From an uncultured bacterium (lineage in GTDB: Bacteria > Fidelibacterota > Marinisomatia > Marinisomatales > UBA1611), in NCBI GenBank assembly GCA_938092125.1, contig CALKMQ010000105.1, positions 1 through 26,575 on the forward strand: 26,575 nt of DNA, in the 5' to 3' direction. The first letter of the stretch is position 1. Every line of letters starts with the position of its first letter. Of the stretch, positions 9,055-16,845 are shown in pieces. The position numbers were made by a program, and so were the translations under genes. Below the pieces are notes generated by a model that was not told where the DNA came from, did no database searches, and saw only the letters and a list, made by a program, of their open reading frames with translations.

Positions 9055-9644
9055 GAAGCCAGCCATTGGTAGTCGATTGGATTTTTTTCTAAATTACAGA
9101 ACAATCTTTTGTGACCTAAATGGTGTAGTCTTAAAATTTCAATTGAAGCAATTTTAATATTTATTCTAGTAAAGTTTTTTATACCTGTAAGGGGATTTAT
9201 ATCTTTTTCTTCAATGACTACTTTATTAATAATTTCTCCTTTGGGAATCTTTCCACTAGGAGCAATTTCACCCAAGTAACACTCCTTACTATTTTTGTTC
9301 ATACTCATCCATTTTGATTCTAACAACTTGTAATCTTTACAAAGACTAGCATTACCTGTAATTCTCAATTGTGTTCTTTTATTTACGCTGTAAAATAGAA
9401 TTGATACATCTGGATTATTTTTTAACTGATTATATTTGGGGCTTCTTGTATCTGTATGAAAGGATAATAAATAATTTTTTTTGTCTACATGCCTCAACAC
9501 TACCGTTCTTGAATCTGGTTTATCGTTTGTAGAAGTGGATAATGTCATGAGATGATAATCATGGCTTGCATCTTTCACAGCGTTTTGAAGTTCTTTCCAT
9601 TCATCTGAAAAGATTTTTTTAGGATTATTTTCATGAAATGACAC
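9051..9644 (-). CDS. Pyridoxamine 5'-phosphate oxidase-like FMN-binding protein
   Basis: A 197-residue split-barrel flavoprotein. DSRTVVLRHVD and LLSFHTDTRSPKYNQL match the FMN-phosphate-binding strands of the PNPOx superfamily, followed by VSILFYSVNKRTQLRITGNAS. The C-terminal strands IEILRLHHLGHKRLFC belong to the general stress/Alr4036-like branch rather than canonical PdxH, whose C-terminal substrate motif I do not see. It may oxidise pyridoxamine phosphate or reduce another substrate using FMN; specificity is open. It is first in the five-gene minus operon and overlaps the CrtC-like gene. How a cytosolic flavoprotein serves an envelope operon is unclear; it may simply share the promoter. 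Confidence 0.78.
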   Translation of the reverse strand: MSFHENNPKKIFSDEWKELQNAVKDASHDYHLMTLSTSTNDKPDSRTVVLRHVDKKNYLLSFHTDTRSPKYNQLKNNPDVSILFYSVNKRTQLRITGNASLCKDYKLLESKWMSMNKNSKECYLGEIAPSGKIPKGEIINKVVIEEKDINPLTGIKNFTRINIKIASIEILRLHHLGHKRLFCNLEKNPIDYQWLAS

Positions 9645-9762
9645 AATAAAAACTAATTATGATATGCCATTTATAATAAATACTATTTTAAGTTTTAATC
9701 TGGTTTTTAATGATATATTAATAAAATAAATTTTTCTGTTTCAAAATAATTCAAATTTATAG
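9645..9762. promoter_or_regulatory. Divergent intergenic region upstream of the envelope operon
   Basis: 118 bases, almost all A and T, between the five-gene minus operon and a plus-strand exported protein. Both need a promoter here by orientation. I see no distinct -35/-10 pair, operator palindrome or small ORF of note. Confidence 0.3.
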
Positions 9763-10209
9763 ATGTCGATAAATAAATATTTTCTGTTCATTTTTATCTT
9801 AGTATCTAACCTCGGTAATGCTCAGACGAGTTCAAAACCAATAAAAGTTGTTAAACATAAATCAAGTTGGAAAGCGATTAGATCCGGAGTCGAAATACCA
9901 AAATCTCATTTCTTTAGGATACTTAATGATCAAGAAAAAATGGAGGAATCATTAATGTATGAAGAAAAATTTATGAATAGACGTTTTAAATTGAGTTGTT
10001 ATATGTGTGGAAATTCTAGCCTAGGTATTATGAGCCTAGCTGCAGATAATAAAAAAATGGTAGAATATTCTCTTTATGGGTATCTTATCTCAAATATTCT
10101 TAAACGGGTAATAAAGCAAAAAGAAGTAAAGCTCTCTTATGAAGAAGCATTTGATTTAGCGAAAGCATATAATGATACGCTTGTTGGTAAAGGAAAAATA
10201 GCTATTTAA
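9763..10209 (+). CDS. Small exported protein of unknown function
   Basis: I do not recognise this 148-residue protein. Residues 5-20 (YFLFIFILVSNLGNAQ) are a signal peptide with cleavage likely after NA. The mature part is basic, with a conserved-looking central stretch FKLSCYMCGNSSLGIMSLA (a CxxC pair) and a helical C-terminus (YEEAFDLAKAYNDT). The CxxC could form a disulfide or bind metal in the periplasm. It stands 55 bases before the large beta-helix/BACON gene and may share its transcript. No Shine-Dalgarno is visible before the ATG. Confidence 0.6.
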   Translation: MSINKYFLFIFILVSNLGNAQTSSKPIKVVKHKSSWKAIRSGVEIPKSHFFRILNDQEKMEESLMYEEKFMNRRFKLSCYMCGNSSLGIMSLAADNKKMVEYSLYGYLISNILKRVIKQKEVKLSYEEAFDLAKAYNDTLVGKGKIAI

Positions 10210-10264
10210 ATAAATTATAAAATTCGAGGTCTTATTGTTTCATTATTTTTAAATTTTAATAACT

Positions 10265-12844
10265 ATGGCAATAAGATTTAATATACTTATTTATTTATTC
10301 TGCATTATTGCTATAAGTGATATCTCCAATGCTGATATTATAATAAAAAAAAATACCACTTGGACTCGTAATAGAACGCTGAGCGAAAATGTCATTGTTC
10401 AACCAAATTCAGTCTTAACAATTAATGCTGGTGTTAGTATTTATGTGCAAAATAAAATTCTTAATAATAAAGATACTACTCGCGTTCAAATTTTAGTTTT
10501 AGGTGCTCTTAATATTTTAGGAAGTGCTGATAATCTCGTTTACATTGGGCCGCGCGGCACTTTAAGTGAAAAAAAATATTGGGCTGGAATAAAACTTGAA
10601 TCATCCCATTCGAAAAGTAATATAAACTTTTTGAAAATATCAAACGCTGAAAAAGGTTTAGATATTAAATCTCCTATCAAAGTTTCCAACACTAAAATAC
10701 AATTTTGTAGTGATAACGGTATCTATGTTGAAAGTAGTAATAACGACTTAGTCGAGATTGAAAATGTAAGTATTCGTCATTGTGATAATATTTCTCTATT
10801 AATTGAAAAAGGTACTGTAAATCTTGATTGGGTAGATATAAGCAGAGGGGGAAGTATTGGGCTATTAAATAATACCTATGGTATGGTAACAATTAACAAT
10901 ATGAAAGTTTATCAGAATTTAGATAATGGCATTGTTAACTATGGACATTTGACAGCATCAAATATATATATAAGTCAAAATAGACATGGACTAGTCCTTT
11001 CACCAGGTATAAGTGTTATTACTTATGCTGACATTATTAATAATCGTTCAAATGGGATTTTGGTTGGTGGTGGTAGCAAGGTAAATATGGAGTATTGCAC
11101 GATACAAACAAATGGCGGTTATGGTCTTGAGTTAACCGATTGGAGCGAGAATGGACATCTTAAGTCTTGGACAAAAAGTTCGCGTCCTTTTATAGATATA
11201 TCTAATAGTAATTTTATCGATAATTATAAAACGACTGTTCTTGATAATTTTAGATATAATAATATATGGTCAAATTGGTCAGATATTGAATATAGCGGCA
11301 GTGGATGGGTAAATAATTTTGAACGAAAAATCAAAAGAGAAGTGCCTTTTGGTAGAATTGGTTGGATAGGTTTTGATTATAACTCAAATGATGGTGGAAA
11401 TGAATTTAGTTGGCAGCCCTGTACAGGTAAAAGCGTTTGGTCTCCAGTATTTGAAGTGCAAAACTCCAGGGAGCAGACTTTAACTTATTTAAATGCTCCC
11501 TTTCAATGTGGTTGGAATTCTCTAGCAGGTAGGAATTCGAATAGTTGGTTACAATATAGAAAACATACTGGGCTAATAGATAGTACTGAGCAATATGTAG
11601 ATTGGTCTGTAAAAAAAATGAATCTTGTTTCTTCAAATGACTATTATTTAAAACATCACTTTAAATCTACCTATTTGCCATCAAATGATAGCGTGTTGGT
11701 TGTAAAACCAGCTGTAGAAAATTTCCAGCTTCGTTTTTATCATGGTGGCGAAGAAATTTCTAGCTATTCAAATAATGATGATGTTTCTTTAAATAATAAT
11801 TATTGGTCTTCTTCAAAAAATGAAAATCGGTTAATTAACCCGCATGGTAAATCAGATATATCTATTAAAAATCAAATTTCAAGTTTAATAGAAACTGGCC
11901 TTTCGAACTTATCTAAAAGTACTGAACTAAAAATAAATTCACCTATAAAAGGTCTAGCATACCAAGAAGTTAAAAATGTAGAAATAACATGGGATACACA
12001 TGATTGGGTTCCTTTAGTAAATATATATGTTAGTGTTGATGGTGGTACCAATTGGAGTCTAATTGAAGAGCATGTACCTAATAAAGGCAAGTATGATTGG
12101 TGGAACAACCTTATTGTGGGGGATAGATTTTTAATTAAAGTTGAAGATTCCTTTAATAAAGACAATTCAAATGTGGCAGGACCAGGCATAGTAATCGTTA
12201 ATAAAACACCTTTGATTCAAGTCTCATCAAAGACTTTAAATTTTATTACAGAGAAAAACACTTTAGAATTTTCGATAATTAATAATGGTGGTGGTTTATT
12301 AATGTGGTCTCTATCAGCTAATGAAAGTTGGTTGTATTTCGATAAAAGAAAAGGCTCTACAAAGAAGAAATCTAATTGTACTGTAAAAGTTAAAAGGTCA
12401 GGTTTGAAAACAGGGAAATATTATGGAAATATAAATATTCAATCGAACGCAGGTTCAAAAGTGATTCCTGTGGAGTTAATTGTTGCCAAGCCATCCTTAT
12501 ATGTTGATACAAAATATTTATCTTTTGATTCTACAAAAGCAGCACAAACTTTTAACATTAGAAACTTTGGTGGAGGGACACTGACCTGGTCAATTGACCC
12601 ACTTGTGAAATGGATAAAAGCAGTCCCAAATGAAGGTATTGTCCAATCAGCAACATCTGTAAAAATTTTAATAGATCGTTCAAAACTTAAAATAGGTGAA
12701 AATGAAGCTAAAATAACCTTAAAAACAAATGTAGGCGAACAAACCATAGATTTAGAAGCAATACGTCTAAAAAGCTTTATTCAAGATACTGTAAGAACGG
12801 ATTTTAGCCCTTGGCACTGGATGTATCAGTATGAAGTCTATTGA
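10265..12844 (+). CDS. Large secreted beta-helix protein with two BACON-like domains
   Basis: An 859-residue exported protein with a signal peptide ending near residue 23 (ISNA before DII). Residues 25-330 show short repeated beta strands with turns (for example KVSNTKIQFCSDNGIYV and GIVNYGHLTASNIYISQNR), as in right-handed parallel beta-helices. Residues 340-550 are unassigned and rich in Asn, Ser and Trp. Residues 552-640 look like a beta-sandwich of the SVDGGTNWSLIEE type. Two BACON-like domains follow, about 648-738 and 742-835, with FSIINNGGGLLMWSLSA and FNIRNFGGGTLTWSIDP at equivalent places. BACON domains usually bind carbohydrate or mucin, or act as spacers in surface proteins. The chain ends in an aromatic tail (FSPWHWMYQYEVY) and lacks the T9SS sorting domain seen at the window start. 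It is probably a surface or secreted adhesin or glycan-interacting protein. Confidence 0.8.
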   Translation: MAIRFNILIYLFCIIAISDISNADIIIKKNTTWTRNRTLSENVIVQPNSVLTINAGVSIYVQNKILNNKDTTRVQILVLGALNILGSADNLVYIGPRGTLSEKKYWAGIKLESSHSKSNINFLKISNAEKGLDIKSPIKVSNTKIQFCSDNGIYVESSNNDLVEIENVSIRHCDNISLLIEKGTVNLDWVDISRGGSIGLLNNTYGMVTINNMKVYQNLDNGIVNYGHLTASNIYISQNRHGLVLSPGISVITYADIINNRSNGILVGGGSKVNMEYCTIQTNGGYGLELTDWSENGHLKSWTKSSRPFIDISNSNFIDNYKTTVLDNFRYNNIWSNWSDIEYSGSGWVNNFERKIKREVPFGRIGWIGFDYNSNDGGNEFSWQPCTGKSVWSPVFEVQNSREQTLTYLNAPFQCGWNSLAGRNSNSWLQYRKHTGLIDSTEQYVDWSVKKMNLVSSNDYYLKHHFKSTYLPSNDSVLVVKPAVENFQLRFYHGGEEISSYSNNDDVSLNNNYWSSSKNENRLINPHGKSDISIKNQISSLIETGLSNLSKSTELKINSPIKGLAYQEVKNVEITWDTHDWVPLVNIYVSVDGGTNWSLIEEHVPNKGKYDWWNNLIVGDRFLIKVEDSFNKDNSNVAGPGIVIVNKTPLIQVSSKTLNFITEKNTLEFSIINNGGGLLMWSLSANESWLYFDKRKGSTKKKSNCTVKVKRSGLKTGKYYGNINIQSNAGSKVIPVELIVAKPSLYVDTKYLSFDSTKAAQTFNIRNFGGGTLTWSIDPLVKWIKAVPNEGIVQSATSVKILIDRSKLKIGENEAKITLKTNVGEQTIDLEAIRLKSFIQDTVRTDFSPWHWMYQYEVY

Positions 12845-12848
12845 TAAT

Positions 12849-12971
12849 CTAGTCTTTGAGGCTTTTTATATACATTATTGGTAGTATCAGCAATAAGACT
12901 GGGAAGATGTTGAACCACCACAATGCAATAGATGATAAAATAACTAATATTATAATAAGTTTTTGGCTCAT
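12849..12971 (-). CDS. Candidate 40-residue membrane miniprotein
   Basis: On the minus strand an ATG at 12971 opens a 40-codon frame ending in TAG at 12849. The protein begins MSQK, then has about 30 hydrophobic residues (LIIILVILSSIALWW, a short NIFP turn, VLLLILPIMYI), and ends in the charged tail KSLKD. That is the pattern of a small single-span or hairpin membrane protein with Lys on both flanks. It fills most of the 160-base gap between two plus-strand genes and stops 4 bases from the end of the convergent BACON gene. No Shine-Dalgarno is visible, which is usual in this window. Short open frames arise by chance in A/T-rich DNA and poly-Ile/Leu is easily spelled there, so this remains a candidate. 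Confidence 0.45.
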   Translation of the reverse strand: MSQKLIIILVILSSIALWWFNIFPVLLLILPIMYIKSLKD

Positions 12972-13004
12972 ACTTGGATATAAAATTTAACAATTGATAA
13001 CTAA

Positions 13005-13523
13005 ATGAAACTTAACTTATCTCAATTTCTTGCGTTACTGATAGCTATTGGTATTATTATGCTTTTTATTTTTGGACCTGAAAAAGAATATCTACCACCT
13101 AGAAAAATCGTTAATGAATATGATGAAGTATTAATAAAAAACAAAAAATCTAATGAAATTAAAAAATCTATTATTTCGACATTAGAATTAATAGCATACA
13201 AAGAATGGTCTTTAGACTCTTTAATTTTAATCGAAAAAAAATATGAGAGTATGGATTCTGTTCTAATTCAAAGACTTGAAGATATAAAATTTGAATTTGG
13301 TTATAGTGAAATGTTAAAAAAAGTAAACCAAGAAAAAGGTCTGAGATTGGATTCCGTTGACATTAAAGAACCTAACTTAAATATTGAATTAGAAAAACTA
13401 ATTATCAAACATGAACTTGATTCTTTACAATATGCATTGAGTTTTCATAGAAAATCATTAGATACGCTGCGATCATTAAGCCGTTATAAATTTTATTTAA
13501 AGCAACCACGGTTTGGTCAATGA
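13005..13523 (+). CDS. Membrane-anchored helical protein of unknown function
   Basis: A 172-residue unrecognised protein. Residues 5-24 (LSQFLALLIAIGIIMLFIFG) form one membrane anchor. The rest is charged, helical and probably coiled-coil, with heptad-like runs such as NIELEKLIIKHELDSLQYAL. The topology suggests a single anchor with a C-terminal domain on the periplasmic or cytosolic side. The following gene starts at its stop, so the two are probably co-translated and may form a complex. The ATG at 13005 is the only start that keeps the anchor. Confidence 0.6.
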   Translation: MKLNLSQFLALLIAIGIIMLFIFGPEKEYLPPRKIVNEYDEVLIKNKKSNEIKKSIISTLELIAYKEWSLDSLILIEKKYESMDSVLIQRLEDIKFEFGYSEMLKKVNQEKGLRLDSVDIKEPNLNIELEKLIIKHELDSLQYALSFHRKSLDTLRSLSRYKFYLKQPRFGQ

Positions 13524-13527
13524 TGTT

Positions 13528-14481
13528 ATGAATTATGATATAATAAAGCGGCTTATATTAATTGAAACTGGCAGTAGATATAACGATAAGGATTTATCTA
13601 TAAAGCTTGAAGAGTGTCTTGATAAAATTAATGAAGAAGGTATGCTGGTTTTAAATGATTTTTCATATTTTCATCAATTTATAAATGATGGTGTAAAATC
13701 TCAAAATATTGATATTCGAGTTCATTTTGCGATTATAATGTTTCAAATATTATTCATTTTAGTCACGACACTTTTGGGCTTAACCAATGGAGCTTTGAAT
13801 CTGGTTTTCATAGCGATATTGATTGCAATACAATCTGTTTTTGTTTGGGCTTTCTCCGCTTTCAATAGGCAAATATTATTTCTAAATAAAGTTAGAAAGT
13901 GGACTAACCATTTGTCTAGTGATATAGAATTAATAAATTTTTTATCAGTAGAATCTCTAAATGACTTTTCTGAGTTACTACCTTTTGATGAAAAACAATA
14001 TGCAAAACTTTGGCTTAAGGAAATGTCAACTAGTATGAATCATGATTGGGAAGATATTAGTATAGAAATTTTGCCATCTGAAAAAACATCTATCCCTCAA
14101 ATGAGAGTAATCCTAGGAGGAATTAGAAAGTCAGTTCAGCAAGCTAGTGATTATGGTTTCGCGGATAAAGAGAATCAGGAAATACCTAACACTCTTTTGA
14201 TAACCTTGTTCCTCTTCTCAAGAAAAAAAGAAATCAGGTTTTTTGGTTTAGAAAACGAGAAAATGGATATTGATAGTAGAGTAGATCAATTAAATAGGCA
14301 CCTGGAACTATTATTTGGTAAAAGAAAAACACCACCAATTTTATTCGACAAAAACAGTCAAACTTGGATTTCGAAAATTAATATTATAGATCGTTCTAGT
14401 ACTGAACGCAATAATGTTAGACAGTGTCTTGGCGTTTTTAAAAAGATTGTAAATTCATATGTTGGTCATAATGCTATTTAG
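13528..14481 (+). CDS. Two-span membrane protein of unknown function
   Basis: About 317 residues and not recognised. A soluble helical N-terminus of roughly 65 residues is followed by two adjacent membrane helices (FAIIMFQILFILVTTLLGL and LVFIAILIAIQSVFVWAFSA), then about 200 mostly polar residues that should lie on the same side as the N-terminus. I use ATG at 13528, four bases after the preceding stop; a TTG at 13513 in the same frame would overlap that gene and add five residues. Its partner is likely the anchored helical protein just upstream. The next gene begins one base after its stop. Confidence 0.6.
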   Translation: MNYDIIKRLILIETGSRYNDKDLSIKLEECLDKINEEGMLVLNDFSYFHQFINDGVKSQNIDIRVHFAIIMFQILFILVTTLLGLTNGALNLVFIAILIAIQSVFVWAFSAFNRQILFLNKVRKWTNHLSSDIELINFLSVESLNDFSELLPFDEKQYAKLWLKEMSTSMNHDWEDISIEILPSEKTSIPQMRVILGGIRKSVQQASDYGFADKENQEIPNTLLITLFLFSRKKEIRFFGLENEKMDIDSRVDQLNRHLELLFGKRKTPPILFDKNSQTWISKINIIDRSSTERNNVRQCLGVFKKIVNSYVGHNAI

Positions 14482-14482
14482 A

Positions 14483-14965
14483 ATGAAATATAAAAAGATA
14501 ACTCTTTGTGCTGTAATATTACTTTTTTTAAATCCAATTTTTGGCCAGAAATATTTTTTTGAGGGTGACCCTCAATTAGTTTTTGAAGAGGGAAACTTCA
14601 AACAAAATTATAATACAGGTTTGTTTTTTTTCAATACTAATCAATGGATAATAGCAATAAAGTTTTTTAATAGATGCAGCGAGCTTACAAGAAGAAAAAC
14701 AGTTCATTATAAACCCTTAGTTTGGTCTTATATTTATACAGGTAAATACAACCTTGCCAAAAAATTAATTCCGAAAATAAAAAACAAAAAACATAATCAA
14801 TTAGTTCGTTTACTTATAAAAGATTTGCAAAAACTGCCAAAAAGGAAAAAAATCAGTAAAGATGAGATTGATAGGTCCTATAAAAACAAAAAAGATTTGA
14901 TAAAAAAAACTAGAGAGAATATAATTGCTTTTGCAAAGCTAAAAGTAATCGACTTTGGAAGTTGA
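14483..14965 (+). CDS. Exported protein with TPR-like helices
   Basis: 160 residues from the ATG at 14483, one base after the preceding stop. An in-frame ATG at 14459 would add eight residues ahead of the signal peptide and is less likely. The N-terminus KKITLCAVILLFLNPIFG is a signal peptide with cleavage before QKYFF. The next 90 residues (GLFFFNTNQWIIAIKFFNRC, then WSYIYTGKYNLAKKL) have the spacing of two or three tetratricopeptide-like helix pairs. The C-terminus is very basic. It is third in a co-directional run with two unknown membrane proteins and may be their periplasmic partner. Confidence 0.6.
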   Translation: MKYKKITLCAVILLFLNPIFGQKYFFEGDPQLVFEEGNFKQNYNTGLFFFNTNQWIIAIKFFNRCSELTRRKTVHYKPLVWSYIYTGKYNLAKKLIPKIKNKKHNQLVRLLIKDLQKLPKRKKISKDEIDRSYKNKKDLIKKTRENIIAFAKLKVIDFGS

Positions 14966-14973
14966 TTAGGTTG

Positions 14974-15399
14974 TTATTCTTCGATTTCAATCTTTATATC
15001 GAGTGCTTCCTCAGCGAGGGAGACAATATCCATTTCAGAAGTCATTACGATACCATCGGCTTCTACGATATCTGCAATCATGGGTCCAATTGAATCTATT
15101 TGATCTTTAGACAAGAGTGCTTTAATCCTCTTCAGGGTAGATTGAATGTATGCAAGCCTTTTTTCATTGTTTTGTGACGAAAGAGCCTTGTGTGCTTGAG
15201 AATAATATTTCTCTGACCTTTCAGAAGAATTTTCTGGGAATAATTTTGAGATAGCATTTACCCAAGACTCTTTTTCTTCATAACTAGCTTGTTGATCAGC
15301 AATTTGGATGGCAGCAAAAAGATGAGTCACCGCTTCGAGAGGTGACATTTCCTCTGGCTGATTTATTTCTTCTTTCCTGCTAGAGCTAAAAATACCCAT
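14974..15399 (-). CDS. TerB-like domain protein
   Basis: A soluble acidic helical protein of about 141 residues. LEAVTHLFAAIQIADQQASYEEKESW and IADIVEADGIVMTSEMDIVSLAEEAL match the TerB-like all-helical fold, with paired acidic positions that bind metal in some members. TerB-type proteins link to stress and tellurite phenotypes, but most stand-alone copies are uncharacterised. I choose the ATG at 15399, four bases after the stop of the BolA-like gene; an ATG at 15426 would add a lysine-rich stub overlapping that gene. It is probably co-transcribed with the BolA-like gene. Confidence 0.65.
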   Translation of the reverse strand: MGIFSSSRKEEINQPEEMSPLEAVTHLFAAIQIADQQASYEEKESWVNAISKLFPENSSERSEKYYSQAHKALSSQNNEKRLAYIQSTLKRIKALLSKDQIDSIGPMIADIVEADGIVMTSEMDIVSLAEEALDIKIEIEE

Positions 15400-15403
15400 G
15401 GTC

Positions 15404-15676
15404 TTAGTCTTTTTTCCATTCATCATTGGTAAGCGTTTTCATGCTGAAGGCATGTATTTCATGTTTCATGAGTTCTCCAAGTGCGGCATAAACCAGTTTG
15501 TGTCTTTCGATTAAAGATTTATCCGTGAAATCGTTGGAGACAATTATAGCTTCTAAGTGAAAGCCGCCATCATGTTGTTCATGGTTTAGATGTCTACCCG
15601 TAAAGTCTTTTATTTCAAAATGATCAACGTTTAAAGAAGATTTTAAAGTCTGTTTGATTTTATCGCCAATATCCAT
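15404..15676 (-). CDS. BolA/IbaG family protein
   Basis: A 90-residue small protein with the BolA fold: an N-terminal helix (DIGDKIKQTLKSSL), central strands (HFEIKDFTGRH, FHLEAIIVSNDF), and the family hallmark RHKLVYAALGELMKHEIHAFSMKTLT. BolA-type proteins work with monothiol glutaredoxins in Fe-S cluster trafficking, and some affect morphology or stress response. The histidine in RHKLV used for shared cluster ligation is present. No glutaredoxin gene is in the window. The gene is divergent from the DUF1232-like gene, with only 35 bases between the starts. Confidence 0.88.
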   Translation of the reverse strand: MDIGDKIKQTLKSSLNVDHFEIKDFTGRHLNHEQHDGGFHLEAIIVSNDFTDKSLIERHKLVYAALGELMKHEIHAFSMKTLTNDEWKKD

Positions 15677-15711
15677 TAGTATATTTTATTTTATTTGTTA
15701 AAATTTAATTA

Positions 15712-16098
15712 ATGAATATATCTAAAATATTTCAATTAACCGATGAAGATAAAGCGCATTATCTTACACTGATTGATAAAATTGATTTAAACAAATCTTC
15801 CGAAATAATCCAATCACTTAATTTAAAGCTCGATAATCTTGTATCTTCAAAGAAGTTAAATACTATTGAAACAGATCTTATTAAAAATGTTTCAGTCCTT
15901 TTAAACATTTATCAAACTTATCCAGATTTAACACAATCAATAAAGAAAAGAATTATTTTTGCTATTTCTTACTTTTGTGACTCTGATGATGACATCCCAG
16001 ATGTCGTACCAGACATAGGATATCTAGATGATGCTGTAGTGGCTAGGTGGATTATTGATTCAATTAACGCTGATTTACCAGCAGTGAGTTTAGCGTAG
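15712..16098 (+). CDS. DUF1232-like (YkvA-type) protein
   Basis: 128 residues. The C-terminal part CDSDDDIPDVVPDIGYLDDA, followed by VVARWIIDSI, is the DUF1232 signature, usually written DxIPDxIPxxGxLDD. The preceding about 85 residues are helical with no clear relative. Many DUF1232 proteins are membrane-associated and of unknown role; here I see no membrane helix. It reads away from the BolA-like gene and converges on the zinc-ribbon gene with a 5-base gap. Confidence 0.7.
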   Translation: MNISKIFQLTDEDKAHYLTLIDKIDLNKSSEIIQSLNLKLDNLVSSKKLNTIETDLIKNVSVLLNIYQTYPDLTQSIKKRIIFAISYFCDSDDDIPDVVPDIGYLDDAVVARWIIDSINADLPAVSLA

Positions 16099-16103
16099 TC
16101 GCC

Positions 16104-16316
16104 TTACTCTTCTTCTGATTTCATTTCTTGAAAATCTTCCTCTGAAAACTGCCATTTGCACTTATAGCACCACCACGGCTTGCCGTAGTAGGAGGGGCTA
16201 TTTTCAATAAGCTCGAGAGAATTAGAACATTTAGGACAATCTTTCTTTGATCCTGGTTCTGGCCATTTGTAATCATGCCTATATTTAAGGCCATCTTCAA
16301 AAGTGTGATATTTCAT
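16104..16316 (-). CDS. Small zinc-ribbon protein
   Basis: A 70-residue protein with two CxxC knuckles (C27-P-K-C30 and C50-Y-K-C53) separated by a loop with SYYGKPWWCYKC. This is a treble-clef or zinc-ribbon layout expected to bind one zinc. The acidic C-terminus (FQEMKSEEE) and tryptophan-rich loop suggest protein or nucleic-acid contact. I cannot assign a partner. It lies upstream of the PEGA-like gene on the same strand, 44 bases away. Confidence 0.65.
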   Translation of the reverse strand: MKYHTFEDGLKYRHDYKWPEPGSKKDCPKCSNSLELIENSPSYYGKPWWCYKCKWQFSEEDFQEMKSEEE

Positions 16317-16360
16317 ATACCTAAAATTACAATTATAAATTAATGCTTAGAATAAAAAAT

Positions 16361-16786
16361 TTAGCTTATTTGAAAAACCAAAAAAACGGCCATTAAAATC
16401 AAACTTACCGCCGTCAGTCGCTTAACCATAAATTGAGCATCTAAAGTTTTGGTTTCTCTAACGTAATGCTCATAGAACAAGAATACTTCTAATGTGTCAT
16501 TTGGTGAAACATAAACTCTTTTATAGGCATCAGAAAGATCTTCTTCGATGTATTTTTTTGTTAATTCTGGTGGGAGGTAACTAACTAGGTGAAAACCAGG
16601 GAGTACAGGAATTGGATTTTTGAGAGGATTCTTACCTACAAAAATCCCATCAATATAAAATGGCACACTCATGCTATCAGTTCGTAAATCAATAAAGCCA
16701 AATTTCTCCATGTCTCGACTTTTTTGGCCAAATAGACAAGAACAAATAATAAAACATATAAATAGATAATTTTTAAACTTTAACAT
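16361..16786 (-). CDS. PEGA-like exported membrane protein
   Basis: 141 residues. A signal peptide (YLFICFIICSCLFG before QKS) leads into a short beta domain with VPFYIDGIFVGKNPLKNPIP and VLPGFHLVSYLPPE, which fits the PEGA pattern (IDG-x-x-VG-x-x-P, then G-x-H). PEGA domains commonly occur on surface-exposed or S-layer-like proteins. A C-terminal hydrophobic helix (LTAVSLILMAVFLVFQIS) should anchor it in the inner membrane with the domain in the periplasm. It diverges from the TPR lipoprotein gene, so the two may serve the same envelope process. Confidence 0.65.
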   Translation of the reverse strand: MLKFKNYLFICFIICSCLFGQKSRDMEKFGFIDLRTDSMSVPFYIDGIFVGKNPLKNPIPVLPGFHLVSYLPPELTKKYIEEDLSDAYKRVYVSPNDTLEVFLFYEHYVRETKTLDAQFMVKRLTAVSLILMAVFLVFQIS

Positions 16787-16845
16787 TTAGAGTGAAATAT
16801 TTTCAACATTAACTTTAATCATATAAGTAAATTTAATTTTAATTT
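16787..16845. promoter_or_regulatory. Divergent intergenic region ahead of the long plus-strand run
   Basis: 59 A/T-rich bases separate the PEGA-like and TPR-lipoprotein genes. A TATAAG at 16822-16827 could be a -10 box for the plus-strand run, but no properly spaced -35 is evident. Orientation is the main support. Confidence 0.3.

Noticed and set aside
9051..9644. Canonical PdxH (vitamin B6 synthesis)
   Set aside because: The C-terminal substrate-binding motif of PdxH is absent and the ending resembles the broader PNPOx-related family.
11872..12747. Two minus-strand frames of about 100 codons inside the BACON gene
   Set aside because: The plus-strand frame has clear domains across both; the antisense products show no domain or signal.
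9763..14965. A genomic island or prophage
   Set aside because: The block holds many unknown genes, but I see no integrase, tRNA target, terminal repeats or obvious change in base composition.
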